Source: Candidatus Zixiibacteriota bacterium (GTDB lineage: Bacteria > Zixibacteria > MSB-5A5 > GN15 > FEB-12). Taken from it: 64,000 nt of DNA. This document shows positions 29,752 through 40,244 of the stretch, piece by piece. The stretch is from NCBI GenBank assembly GCA_024276275.1, contig JAJRXM010000036.1, positions 1 through 64,000 of the forward strand, given 5' to 3'. Position 1 is the first letter of the stretch; every line of letters begins with the position of its first letter. The translations under genes were made by a program, and so were the position numbers. The notes below the pieces were generated by a model. That model saw only the letters and a program-made list of their open reading frames with translations, did not search any database and was not told where the DNA came from.

Positions 29752-31725
29752 ATGGCAGAAAATAAACCTGATAAGTTTGAACCGTTTATACCGGCATCAC
29801 AAAACATTGCCGAGGTAACCTGGAAAGCAATTATCCTCGGTGCTATTATCTCTGTTTTATTCGGATGTGCCAATGCATATCTTGGATTAAAATTTGGAAT
29901 GACGGTATCGGCTTCAATTCCGGCTGCTGTGATTTCGATGGCAGTACTTCGTTCTTTGTACGGTAAAAACGTTACCGTCCTTGAGAACAATATAGTCCAG
30001 ACTATCGGTTCGGCAGGTGAGTCACTTGCCGCGGGTATTATTTTTACCATACCGGCATTTTTTATATGGTCTGCCAATGAAACACTTGTCGCACAAGGTT
30101 ACAGTTACAATGTAACGCAAATGCATATATTCTGGTTATCGATACTCGGCGGTTCGCTTGGTATTCTATTAATGATACCTCTTCGAAAATATCTTGTCGA
30201 CCAGGAACATAAAAATTTGAAATTCCCTGAGGGTACCGCATGTGCCGAAATTATAATTGCCGGAGATGAAGGCGGGAGCAAAGCAAAATTAGTATTCACC
30301 GGTATCGGTGTCGGAGCTTTATATAAAGTTTGTATGAATATGCTCAAAGGGTGGTCGGAGTCTGTCAATTATGATTTCAAAGGTCTTTTTAAAGGTGGTA
30401 CTGTCGGTATTGATGCGACCCCTGCGTTGTTAGCGGTCGGGTATATTATCGGACCTCGCATCGCTGCTCTTATGCTTGCCGGTGCTGTCTTAGGATATTT
30501 AGGAATTTCGCCGCTTCTTGCTTTTATCGGCGACCAACTACCACCCGGAACAATAATTTCTCCGGGGTTGATTCCTCTTGCCGACATGGGGTCGGCAGAA
30601 CTTCGTAACTCCTATATTAAATATTTAGGTGTAGGTGCGGTAGCCGTCGGTGGGTTTATGTCTCTGATTAAATCACTTCCGGTGATTGTTACATCGTTTA
30701 AAAAAGGTTTTGAACAGATAATTAAAAAGTCCGGAGCTACTGACGACAGACCTCGTACAGATCAAGATTTACCTATGAAATGGGTCCTTTTGGGAGTAGT
30801 CGGTATTATTATCGCAATATGGATGCTGCCTGACATGGACCTTGATTTTCTCGGTGTAGTAATGGCGGTAATGTTCGGATTTTTCTTTGTAGTGGTATCT
30901 GCCCGTATTGTCGGTATTGTCGGGTCATCATCAAACCCTGTTTAGGGAATGACGATTGCGACGTTGTTAGTAACCAGTACGATTTTAATATATTTTGGAG
31001 TAGACGGTGTTACCGGTATGGTCACGGCGATGTCAGTCGGTACGATAGTTTGTATTGCTGTCTGTATGTCAGGCGATATTGCCCAGGATTTAAAAACAGG
31101 GTATTTACTCGGTGCTACTCCTAAGAAACAGCAGCTTCTTGAATTTATCGGACTCTTCTTCCCCGCTTTGGCAATGGGAGCAATGATTTACCTTTTAAAT
31201 GATACATTCGGGTTTGTACAGATTGAAGGCTCGACTAGAGCTCCTCTTTTAGCCCCACAGGCAAATGTTATGGCAACAATAGTACAAGGCTTAATGCATT
31301 CAGAACTTCCGTGGGCTCCGATAATTGTCGGCGGTATGATTGCTCTTGCAGTTGAACTGCTGGGGATATCATCACTCCCGTTTGCTATCGGCTTGTATCT
31401 TCCGCTATCGCTTTCGACTCCGCTTATGACCGGTGGATTGGTTTCTATGCTTATTAAGAAAGTATCCAAAAAGGATGAATACAAAAAGAAAAATGAACAG
31501 GGAGTTTTGTTCGCCTCGGGAATTGTCGCAGGTGATGCATTGATAGGTGTAGCGGTGGCATTCATGATAGGACTTTGGGGTACATACGGTGAGTTTTATG
31601 ACAAACATGACGGAGCAATGAACACTTTGACAGGGTCATTTGGCCCATGGCTTTCATTGATAATGTTCTTTGGTTTGGCTGCTTTGCTCGGACATTTGGC
31701 GTATCGAGGATTTAAGAAGAAATAG
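29752..31725 (+). pseudogene. OPT family oligopeptide transporter interrupted by in-frame TAG at 30943-30945
   Basis: ORFs 29752..30945 and 30949..31725 are in the same frame; ...VGIVGSSSNPV*GMTIATLL... Confidence 0.88.
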
Positions 31726-31739
31726 TAAGCACAAAGTAT

Positions 31740-31761
31740 TGGCAGACGAAGGCGTCTGCCA
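31740..31761. repeat. Short intergenic hairpin
   Basis: TGGCAGACG-AAGG-CGTCTGCCA. Confidence 0.6.
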
Positions 31762-31806
31762 TGCACAGAATGATACTGTCTTTTTTGGCAATCACTTATT
31801 ACTGGA

Positions 31807-31832
31807 ACACACTTCGACAAGCTCAGTGTGAC
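31807..31832 (-). repeat. Dispersed intergenic repeat copy 1
   Basis: Minus strand GTCACACTGAGCTTGTCGAAGTGTGT, matching copies at 48382 and 48441. Confidence 0.65.
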
Positions 31833-31910
31833 TTATTATAAATACTGGCTCCGTTTTTTGTTATCTCAATAGACTTTGAAAAATTCAATATTGTTCTTAT
31901 ATTCTTATCT

Positions 31911-34085
31911 ATGAAACAATGGACAGCTGAAAATAAAACCGTACTGCTGATTTCGTGCTTTGCACTTTTGGTACGTATCGCATATCTGATTGAATTAAGC
32001 TATCAGCCTGATTTTTTACTGCCGATGGTTGATGAAAAATTTCATTGGCTATGGGCTGCCGATATTCTCAATAATTCTTTTTGGGGCGAAAGTTCATATT
32101 TTAGGGCTCCTCTGTATGGGTACTTTTTAGCCTTTTTATACTGGGTCAGTTCAGGTTCTATATTTATCTCAAAATTTCTGCAACTATTTTTATGTTTCTG
32201 GACAACGTTCTTTATTGTCAAAACTACCGAAAGTCTTTTTAAGAAACCGACTTCAGTTATTGCCGGTTTGATATACGCCTTTTATGGAACGCTGATATTT
32301 TATGAATCGATGTTTTTAATACCGGCTCTATTTCTTTTCTTTCTGACATGGGGACTTTATAGGATTATTCTTTATGCTGATAAAGATAATCTTAAATGCT
32401 GGCTAATCACCGGAATAATTTTTGGATTGGCGGCGATTTCAAGACCGAATATTTTATTAGTCATACCCTTTTTTATGCTTTGGCTCTTTTTTACTCTGAA
32501 CAGAACAAAACAAATTCTACAAAGAATAAAAATCCCGTTAGCTCTCTGTGCCGGATTACTGATTGTTATAACTCCGATTACAATTAGGAATGCTCTTGTT
32601 ACCGGTGAGTTTATTCTTATTTCATCTCAGGGGGGTATCAATCTCTATTTAGGTAACAATCAAAATGCCGACGGGCTGACAATGCTTATGCCGGACGTTG
32701 ACTTAGACGAGTCAGTCAGTTGGTCTGAGTTTGAAAACGTTACTCATAAAGCTGCTGAAAAAGAGACTGGAATTAAACTATCTGAAACAGAGGCATCATC
32801 ATTTTGGTCACAAAAAGCGGTAGCATTTATATTACAAAACCCCGAAAAGTTTTTAAATTTAGTTTGGAAAAAATCTGTCTATCTTGTAAGCGGGTTTGAA
32901 AATTCCGACAACGGTGATATTTATTATCATAGAAATAAATCAGTTATTTTTTCAGCTCTGCTTTGGCACAAACTAATCTATTTTCCGTTTGGACTTTTAT
33001 TACATTTAGCAATTGTCGGTTTTTATCTTTCCAGAAAAAAACGAAACAAGCTACTTCCTCTATACATTTACCTGCTTGCTTATATTCCGTCTATTGTATT
33101 ATTTTTAGTGACCGCAAGACATAGACTACCGTTGGTTCCGGTTTTGATAATCTTTGCATCTGTCGGGATATATTATCTTTACAAAGAATTTAATAACTTC
33201 AAAACAAAAGAATATATTATAAGTTTAGTTCTGTTAGTTCTATCTATCTTTCTATTTAATCAAAGATATTATGACCAAAAAGAAATCGGCGGTGTTAACG
33301 CGCAGTTCCAGATTTTCTTTAACGAGGGAATCCAGTTTGAAAAATTAGGAGATTTACCTAAGGCATTAGATGCCTACCGAAAAGCAGACAATAGCTTTCC
33401 AAACTCTGCGACTCTTCTCAACAACCTTGCGTATGTACAGTTTCGTTTGGCACAATATGAACAAGCAGAGAGTAATTTCAAAAGAGCTTTAAAACTTGAT
33501 AACTCTTTTGCCGCTACATATAACAACTATGGACTACTAAAACAAAAAACAGAAGAATTTGATTCAGCCTTACAGCTTTTCAGTAAATCTCTTGCTCTGT
33601 ATAAAAACAAAACAGATAAAAATGATAATATCAGTATGGTCTACTCTAACATCGCCGATTTATATGACCAAAAACAGGAGATGGACTCCGCCGGAAAGTA
33701 TTATATCTATGCTCTTTCTCAGAAGGAAATTTACTTAACTGCTGTCCCGAGAGCAGCGTCATTTTTTGCTCACGCTAAGATGTTTACAAAATCGGATTCA
33801 TTGTTTCAATCTGCCGATTCTCAAAATATTTTAAGTGCGTCTCACTTATTTAATTGGGGACTTTCGTATATGAAAAGAAACCAGATAGAGGACGGTATTT
33901 CTAAATTAAAAAAATGCGTTACACTGGATTCTAGATTTTTTCAGGCATATCATTTGATAGGCTATGGATTATATAAGACTGCAGCACCCAAAGATTCCAC
34001 CTTGTATTATCTGAACAAAGCATTGGAAATAAATCCTAATTTTAAGCAGGCTTTAGATTTAAAAAATGAAGTTATAAAAAAGTAA
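31911..34085 (+). CDS. Membrane glycosyltransferase (GT39/ArnT-like) with C-terminal TPR repeats
   Basis: N-terminal multi-TM with YFRAPLYGYFLA, later DNSFAATYNNYGLLKQKTEEFDSALQLFSKSL TPRs. Confidence 0.8.
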   Translation: MKQWTAENKTVLLISCFALLVRIAYLIELSYQPDFLLPMVDEKFHWLWAADILNNSFWGESSYFRAPLYGYFLAFLYWVSSGSIFISKFLQLFLCFWTTFFIVKTTESLFKKPTSVIAGLIYAFYGTLIFYESMFLIPALFLFFLTWGLYRIILYADKDNLKCWLITGIIFGLAAISRPNILLVIPFFMLWLFFTLNRTKQILQRIKIPLALCAGLLIVITPITIRNALVTGEFILISSQGGINLYLGNNQNADGLTMLMPDVDLDESVSWSEFENVTHKAAEKETGIKLSETEASSFWSQKAVAFILQNPEKFLNLVWKKSVYLVSGFENSDNGDIYYHRNKSVIFSALLWHKLIYFPFGLLLHLAIVGFYLSRKKRNKLLPLYIYLLAYIPSIVLFLVTARHRLPLVPVLIIFASVGIYYLYKEFNNFKTKEYIISLVLLVLSIFLFNQRYYDQKEIGGVNAQFQIFFNEGIQFEKLGDLPKALDAYRKADNSFPNSATLLNNLAYVQFRLAQYEQAESNFKRALKLDNSFAATYNNYGLLKQKTEEFDSALQLFSKSLALYKNKTDKNDNISMVYSNIADLYDQKQEMDSAGKYYIYALSQKEIYLTAVPRAASFFAHAKMFTKSDSLFQSADSQNILSASHLFNWGLSYMKRNQIEDGISKLKKCVTLDSRFFQAYHLIGYGLYKTAAPKDSTLYYLNKALEINPNFKQALDLKNEVIKK

Positions 34086-34088
34086 GTA

Positions 34089-35093
34089 TTAGTATTTACT
34101 TCTGCGTTCAACCATGTAGTTTGAACCCGGCTTGAGTTTTGTAGCCTTTTTTAAATCAGCCAGCATCTTTGACATCTCACCCACATGTTTAAACATCCCT
34201 TTATGATTTATTATGATTGCGATAGAAAGAGTCAGAATAGGAAACTCCTCCAAGACACCGTTTCTATTGGCAACTGAAATTTTTCCTCTTTCTAAATCGG
34301 CGTTATCATATCTCAATCGAATCAAGGAATCAAATGTTTTAATAATAGTCTTGCTGACCAGTTCAAATTTATCCTGCGGAACTATATAAATATAATCATC
34401 ACCGGCAATATGACCGACAAATCCTTCACGGCAAACATCAAAAACTATATCTTTGATAATTCTGGCAGTAAGTCTGATAATAGCATCACCGTAATAATAC
34501 CCATAGTAATCATTATAAGCCTTAAAATTATCTAAATCGGCATAGGCTACAGCAAATTCAGAATTACTTCTAATCTGTTCAGAAAGCTCATGCTCAATTA
34601 TAGTCGGTCCCGGAAGATGCGTTGATGGATTGATAGACATATCTCGTCTGATTCGCTCTATAATTTTGTTAATACGTACCTCTACCAATTTATCTTTCCA
34701 GTCGCCATATATGAAATCCTCAGCTCCTGCTTGATATGCGGTAATAACCAAATTTTCATCGGGGTTTGGGTGGAACAAGATTATCGGTATAACCGCTAAA
34801 AACATATTTCTTTTTATTAAAGAAACCATTTCGACTTCTTTCAGAAAAAGATTTTCCTCCCCACCTGCAAGAATAATTATATCTACTTCATTTCTTTGAC
34901 AAATGACAATAAGTTCTTCAAAAGTATCATAGAAATGCAGTTGAATCTGATTTTGGAGAAAAAAGTGCTGCAAATGAAAATCAAGGGACATACCTTTTTG
35001 CCTGATAGCAAAATGATATGTAGTCTTATGTGGCCGTTCCGTTGTTTGCGGACCTTGCCAATTCTCGAGGGTGGTACTTTCTGTGTTCTGCAA
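34089..35093 (-). CDS. Pseudo-receiver plus degenerate GGDEF domain protein (start likely internal, e.g. 34991)
   Basis: FAVAYADLDNFKAYNDYYGYYYGDAIIRLTARI; signature GHIAGDDYIYIV; REC-like N-terminal region. Confidence 0.85.
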   Translation of the reverse strand: MQNTESTTLENWQGPQTTERPHKTTYHFAIRQKGMSLDFHLQHFFLQNQIQLHFYDTFEELIVICQRNEVDIIILAGGEENLFLKEVEMVSLIKRNMFLAVIPIILFHPNPDENLVITAYQAGAEDFIYGDWKDKLVEVRINKIIERIRRDMSINPSTHLPGPTIIEHELSEQIRSNSEFAVAYADLDNFKAYNDYYGYYYGDAIIRLTARIIKDIVFDVCREGFVGHIAGDDYIYIVPQDKFELVSKTIIKTFDSLIRLRYDNADLERGKISVANRNGVLEEFPILTLSIAIIINHKGMFKHVGEMSKMLADLKKATKLKPGSNYMVERRSKY

Positions 35094-35949
35094 TTATGTA
35101 ATCCCGATCAATAGTAGTATAAACCTGTGTAGTAGATATATCGGCATGTCCAAGCATTTCTTGCACTATTCTTAAGTCAGCTCCTCCTTCTAATAAGTGA
35201 GTCGCAAATGAGTGTCTAAACGTATGTGGCGTAATCTGTTTCGAAATCTGGGCTTTACGTATAATAGATCGTATGACCTTCCATAAACCTACCCTTGAAA
35301 TTTGCCCACCTAATCTGTTGATTATCAAAAAATTAGATTTTTCCTTAAATTTTTGCTTTTCTTTAAACTCTATATATTGCTCTATCGAGATTTTGGCACA
35401 TCCACCCAAGGGAACTAACCGCTGTTTATTTCCTTTACCGGTAACTTTCAGAAATCCTGCCTCAAATTCTATATCAGATTCTGCTAAATTCAGAAGTTCG
35501 GAAATCCGTAATCCGCATCCGTATAATACTTCGATAATTGTTCTATTTCTCAATCCATTTTTTTCGGTTGTATCTATTGATTTGATTATAGTCTCTATTT
35601 CATCGGGTGAAAGATATCCAGGGTGATACCGTAAAATCTTAGGGGCAGAAATAGCCAAAAATAAATTCTTTTTTATTTTAACAGGATACATCTCTACCAA
35701 AAAATTATAAAATTGTTTTAATGACGAAATTTTTCTGGCAATAGTAGCCGGCTTACGTTCATCTTTTGAAAGACTATCAATATATTCAGTAATCTGTTTT
35801 CTATTAATTTTAAATAGAGAAGATTTTATATATAATTTCAAAAATTCATTTATATCGTTTTTATATGACTCAATCGAGTTCGCCGATAATCCTCGTTCAA
35901 GTTTAAGGTGCAGTAGATATTCGTCTATGAGTTGATTATTCAAAGCCAT
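35026..35949 (-). CDS. Tyrosine recombinase XerC/XerD
   Basis: YGCGLRISELLNL, HTFRHSFATHLLEGGADLRIVQEMLGHADISTTQVYTTID. Confidence 0.94.
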   Translation of the reverse strand: MALNNQLIDEYLLHLKLERGLSANSIESYKNDINEFLKLYIKSSLFKINRKQITEYIDSLSKDERKPATIARKISSLKQFYNFLVEMYPVKIKKNLFLAISAPKILRYHPGYLSPDEIETIIKSIDTTEKNGLRNRTIIEVLYGCGLRISELLNLAESDIEFEAGFLKVTGKGNKQRLVPLGGCAKISIEQYIEFKEKQKFKEKSNFLIINRLGGQISRVGLWKVIRSIIRKAQISKQITPHTFRHSFATHLLEGGADLRIVQEMLGHADISTTQVYTTIDRDYIIAEHRKYHPRELARSANNGTAT

Positions 35950-36650
35950 TAGAATGCATGGGCAATTGAAACAACTGCCACTACCCTATATCCTGAGTTT
36001 TCTAATTCTTTTGCCGCTTCAAAAACAGTATTACCGGTCGTTACTACATCGTCTATTAATATACATTTGTACTTTTCATCTGCTTTTTGTTCAACTTGAA
36101 AAACAGAATCTATATTTTTCTTTCGTTCAGAAACTGCTAATCTTGCCTGCGGTTTCCTTTTTGTTGTTCTAAAAATGAGAGATTCGTTTAACTCAATAGA
36201 ACTTAGTTCTCCAAGTTTTTTTGCAAGAACAGATGCCTGATTATAACCTCTTTTATTTTCCCTTGAGTTATGCAAAGGTATCGGAACAAGAAAATCAGCA
36301 TTATATTTTTCCAGCAGATTTGCATACAGGGCATAAATACGTTTGGCAAATAAATCCGCAGGAGTTGTTATCCCTTTAAATTTGAACTGAATAATAATTT
36401 CACGAATAGGGTCAGCATAATTAGCGTAGGAATACAAAGCAAAAGTTTTATCTGAGCAAATTTCACAAACAATTTCATCGTTCATATAGTTCATACAATG
36501 CAGACAATACGGTAATTTTATAAGTTGGAATCTTCTTTCACAATTACCACAGATGTCTTTATCGTTTTCACAATACTCACCGCAACCGAGACATAATTTC
36601 GGAAAGATGAAATCTAACAGATTTTGGATATATTCATTCTCAAGAATCAT
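35949..36650 (-). CDS. ComF family phosphoribosyltransferase
   Basis: Cys-rich N-terminus CLGCGEYCENDKDICGNC, RGYNQASVLAKKL, ILIDDVVTTGNTVFEAAKEL. Confidence 0.92.
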   Translation of the reverse strand: MILENEYIQNLLDFIFPKLCLGCGEYCENDKDICGNCERRFQLIKLPYCLHCMNYMNDEIVCEICSDKTFALYSYANYADPIREIIIQFKFKGITTPADLFAKRIYALYANLLEKYNADFLVPIPLHNSRENKRGYNQASVLAKKLGELSSIELNESLIFRTTKRKPQARLAVSERKKNIDSVFQVEQKADEKYKCILIDDVVTTGNTVFEAAKELENSGYRVVAVVSIAHAF

Positions 36651-36692
36651 ACATATAACAAATGATATTGAAAGAGTTCAGACAAGTTAAAA

Positions 36693-37698
36693 TTAAGAAA
36701 ATCGTTTTTTTAAAGATAGAGCAGTATAATACACAATAGACAGAATGATATACAAAGCTGAAAGATGCAAAATAAACGAGTATGTTTCATTATGACTAGA
36801 TATTCTATAATCGGTTTTATAAGAAAAGTATTTGTAAATAAAATCTATAAATACTCCACAAACTATTGAAACAATAACAAGAGATGCTATGTATATAGCC
36901 AAAGCTCTTTTTTTGAGAAGTTTTAAGATGACAGTTAGCGATGCGATATTTGTAGCAGGACCTACCAGTAAAAAAACAAGTATAGCACCCGGAGAAAACC
37001 CCGCCGCTAATAATGCTGCCCCCAAAGGAGTCGAAGATGTCGCACATATGTATAATGGCAGACCTATAATAACTGCTCCTACATACCCCCCCAACCGGAT
37101 GTCATGAACTCCGGAATATCAGTAAAAACATCACCCATTAAAGCTGAAATTATCCCTGCCAAAATAAACCCTAACAGTAAGTATGGTGCTAAATCTTTTA
37201 AAACAGTTTGCATCGAATATCTGAACACCTCGATAATTTTTTCCCAAAAAGACATCTTTATATCGGGCTGTGTAGAACAACAGGAATCACAACCGCTCGA
37301 ATCTTCTAATTCAACAGGCTCAGTTTCATCCTCAGTCTGATTGACTAAAAACCCTGTAGTCATCGCAGTAAGAAATGCTGCTGCAGGACGGGCAACTGTT
37401 AGAATAGGGTCTGTAAGTGAATAAGTCAGCAGAATAGAGTCAACACCGGTTTCGGGAGTGGAAATCAGAAACGATGCGGTCGCTCCCTTATTTAAACCGT
37501 TCTTTCGTAATTGATGAGCCATTGGGAGAACAGAGCAAGAGCAAAGCGGTAACGGTATACCAAGTACGGCAGCTTTGAACATAACATAATTTTTGAGCCG
37601 ACTAACAGTTTTTGCAATAACGCTTCGTTGAGAAACAGATGTAACACACCTGCCAATAACAGCCCTATGATTAATAAAAATGACGAATCGTACAACAT
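36693..37698 (-). pseudogene. SO_0444/ArsP-like metal efflux permease split into three ORFs by two homopolymer frameshifts
   Basis: ORFs 37492..37698, 37079..37582 and 36693..37094 chain: ALLQKLLVGSK(NYV)MFKAAVLGIPLPLCSCSVLP...EFMTSGWG/GYVGAVIIGLPLYICATSSTPLGAALLAAGFSPGA. Confidence 0.85.
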
Positions 37699-37739
37699 TG
37701 CATACGTCGACTCGGCAATATCTGTGATGATAGAAATAT

Positions 37740-38396
37740 CTATTTGTTGAGCTCCGCTAAATATTTTTTGGCCTGATCGGCTGTTTTACCGGTCGGTTCA
37801 AGAGACAAAAACTTATTAAAATAGTGCTTTGACGAATCTATCTGACTCATTGTAAAATATACAATTCCTAAGTTAAAATTCGCAATTGTGTGTGTCGGGT
37901 ATTTAGTTGTTACTGTCATAAATTCAGCTAATGCAAGTTCTTCCAGTCCCATCGCATGCAGACAGGCACCATAATCAGTACGCACATTCGGAGAGTCAGG
38001 GTTGATAATTAAAGCTCGCTTATACGCTTCAACTGCCAAAGCATAATAGCCCTGATCCATAGCCTGATTTCCAAATTGAACTAATGAATTATAATCGGTC
38101 GGCAAAGTTGAAATAGCTGTATTCAGCTCTTTTTCTGTCATTTGAGGACGATCTTGAATATGTACGTGCTCTTCTTCCTGAGAAACAGGAGGTGCCGCAG
38201 GTTTGTTAATTATAAAATATGCCGATGCAACGACAACTAAAACTACAATAATAATTAGGGTATCTCGTGTTGTGTTATTTTTTGGAGATTTTGCCTTTTC
38301 AACTGCTTTTTTTGATAGCGGTGAACCGCATTCGGGGCAAAATTTACTATGTGCCGGGACGTGATTTTGACAAGAGGGACATTTTTTTTGTGACAT
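37740..38396 (-). CDS. Zinc-ribbon, single-TM, TPR-repeat protein
   Basis: CPSCQNHVPAHSKFCPECGSPL; TM; TPR YYALAVEAYKRALIINPDSPNVRTDYGACL. Confidence 0.85.
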   Translation of the reverse strand: MSQKKCPSCQNHVPAHSKFCPECGSPLSKKAVEKAKSPKNNTTRDTLIIIVVLVVVASAYFIINKPAAPPVSQEEEHVHIQDRPQMTEKELNTAISTLPTDYNSLVQFGNQAMDQGYYALAVEAYKRALIINPDSPNVRTDYGACLHAMGLEELALAEFMTVTTKYPTHTIANFNLGIVYFTMSQIDSSKHYFNKFLSLEPTGKTADQAKKYLAELNK

Positions 38397-38540
38397 TATA
38401 TTTCTCCAAATCTATTTTCTCTTCATTTCTACTTGGTAATGTAGCTTATTTTCCGACAAATTCCAATTTAAATAACTGCTGACAACTGAAAATATATCTC
38501 ATATATTGCAAAAAATAATTCTGTAGAAAAAGGTAAAAAT

Positions 38541-40238
38541 ATGATATATATATATATCTTATTAATGTCATTTATAATAACTTCCGCTGGTTTACAGGCT
38601 ATTGAATCAAAATACGAAATCAATTCTAAATCAGTTTTAAATCATATAGAAATTCTCGCAGATGACTCGCTTGAGGGTCGACAGGTCAGTGAACCGGGCG
38701 AATTAAAAGCAGCTGAATATATTCGTTCTGTTTTTAAATCAGCCGGATTATTATCTCAAAATGTAGAAGATTATTTTCAATACTATGATTTTATCAAAGA
38801 AATTAAAGTAACCGACAAATCAAATTTAACAGTAAACGGTACTACTTTTGAACTTCAAAAAGACTTTAAACTTCTTAAGCAATCTGCTTCAAGTGACTTT
38901 GCTTTTTCTGAGCTAGTAGATGTAAACTATGGAATTAAAACCGGTGATGATTCAGCCAGCTACAATGATTATGCCGATAAAAACGTAGAAGGAAAACTAG
39001 TTCTTATAAAAAGATATGCTCCTGATGAAAAAGATAACCCCCACGTAGATTTTGACAAGTTTTCATCACTCACCGACAAAATCAGCCGTGCTATCAAAGA
39101 AAAAGCAGGCGGGATAATCTTTTATACACCCGAAGGTCACGATGATACTCTTATAGATTATGGGGTAACCAATATTCATGCAAAAGAAATCCCAATTTTC
39201 TTTTTCAAAAAAAGCGGGATGAAAAAACTACAAACACTAAAAAATCCATATAAAATTAGCGGTAGAACTGAATTAGTTACGGTCCGTGACACCGCTCAAA
39301 ATGTTATAGGGTTTATTCAGGGAGAAACTGATACTGCTGTAATTATCGGAGCACATTATGACCATCTTGGCTGGGGAAGCTCTTCCTCGCTTCATATTGG
39401 TGAAAAAGCAATCCACAACGGTGCCGATGACAATGCCTCCGGTGTGGCAGCCTTATTAGAGCTTGCACGCAAATATGCTCAAGCAAAAGAAAAGTTACAT
39501 TACTCAATGATATTTATAGCATTCTCAGGTGAAGAAGCAGGATTGCTTGGAGCTAACAAATATGCAAAAAACATGACTATTGACTCATCAAAAGTTCGGA
39601 TGATGTTTAATATGGATATGATTGGCAGACTCAAGGAACAGGATAACGGGTTGGCAATTTTAGGTGTCGGTACAACAGAAGAGTTTAAAAATTACTTTGA
39701 TTCTTTAGATTATAAAGATATAAAACTGTCGCTCAAAGAATCCGGAACCGGTCCTTCTGACCATACAATTTTTTATAATCGTAAAATTCCGGTACTACAC
39801 TTCTTTACCGGAGCTCATAAAGATTACCATAAACCGTCTGATGATGTCGAAAAAATTGATGCCGACGGTATTGTAAAAGTAACAACTCTAATTGATATGC
39901 TCATAACGCACTTTGACCGATATGATAAACCGCTAGTTTTTTCCAAAACAAAAGATTCTTCAGAGGGTAAGCGTAGCAAAAGATACTCTGTCTCATTGGG
40001 AGTTATGCCCGACTATGTTGCCGAGGTGCAAGGTTTAAAAGTTGACGGTGTCATGGAAGGTCGTCCTGCTGAAAAAGCAGGCATACTTGAAGGCGATATT
40101 GTTGTACAACTGGGGCATGTAGTAATAAACGATATTTATGATTATATGGATGCTTTAAGTAAATTCAAAAAAGGTGATACAATAAAAGCTCTCGTGAATC
40201 GTAATGGGAAAAAGATTGAATTATCTGTAACTTTTTAA
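38541..40238 (+). CDS. M28 family metallopeptidase with PA-like and C-terminal PDZ domains
   Basis: IIGAHYDHLGWG, HNGADDNASGVAALLELAR, AFSGEEAGLLGANKY, PDZ ...GRPAEKAGILEGDIVVQLG. Confidence 0.92.
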   Translation: MIYIYILLMSFIITSAGLQAIESKYEINSKSVLNHIEILADDSLEGRQVSEPGELKAAEYIRSVFKSAGLLSQNVEDYFQYYDFIKEIKVTDKSNLTVNGTTFELQKDFKLLKQSASSDFAFSELVDVNYGIKTGDDSASYNDYADKNVEGKLVLIKRYAPDEKDNPHVDFDKFSSLTDKISRAIKEKAGGIIFYTPEGHDDTLIDYGVTNIHAKEIPIFFFKKSGMKKLQTLKNPYKISGRTELVTVRDTAQNVIGFIQGETDTAVIIGAHYDHLGWGSSSSLHIGEKAIHNGADDNASGVAALLELARKYAQAKEKLHYSMIFIAFSGEEAGLLGANKYAKNMTIDSSKVRMMFNMDMIGRLKEQDNGLAILGVGTTEEFKNYFDSLDYKDIKLSLKESGTGPSDHTIFYNRKIPVLHFFTGAHKDYHKPSDDVEKIDADGIVKVTTLIDMLITHFDRYDKPLVFSKTKDSSEGKRSKRYSVSLGVMPDYVAEVQGLKVDGVMEGRPAEKAGILEGDIVVQLGHVVINDIYDYMDALSKFKKGDTIKALVNRNGKKIELSVTF

Positions 40239-40244
40239 ATTAAG

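Noticed and set aside
30931-30960. Alternative genetic code / TAG reassignment
   Set aside because: TAG terminates other genes here (e.g. citrate synthase) and only one internal TAG was seen; a local mutation or error is simpler.
35026-35949. Integrase marking a mobile element
   Set aside because: Sequence is a standard chromosomal XerC/D; no att repeats, tRNA or cargo genes nearby.
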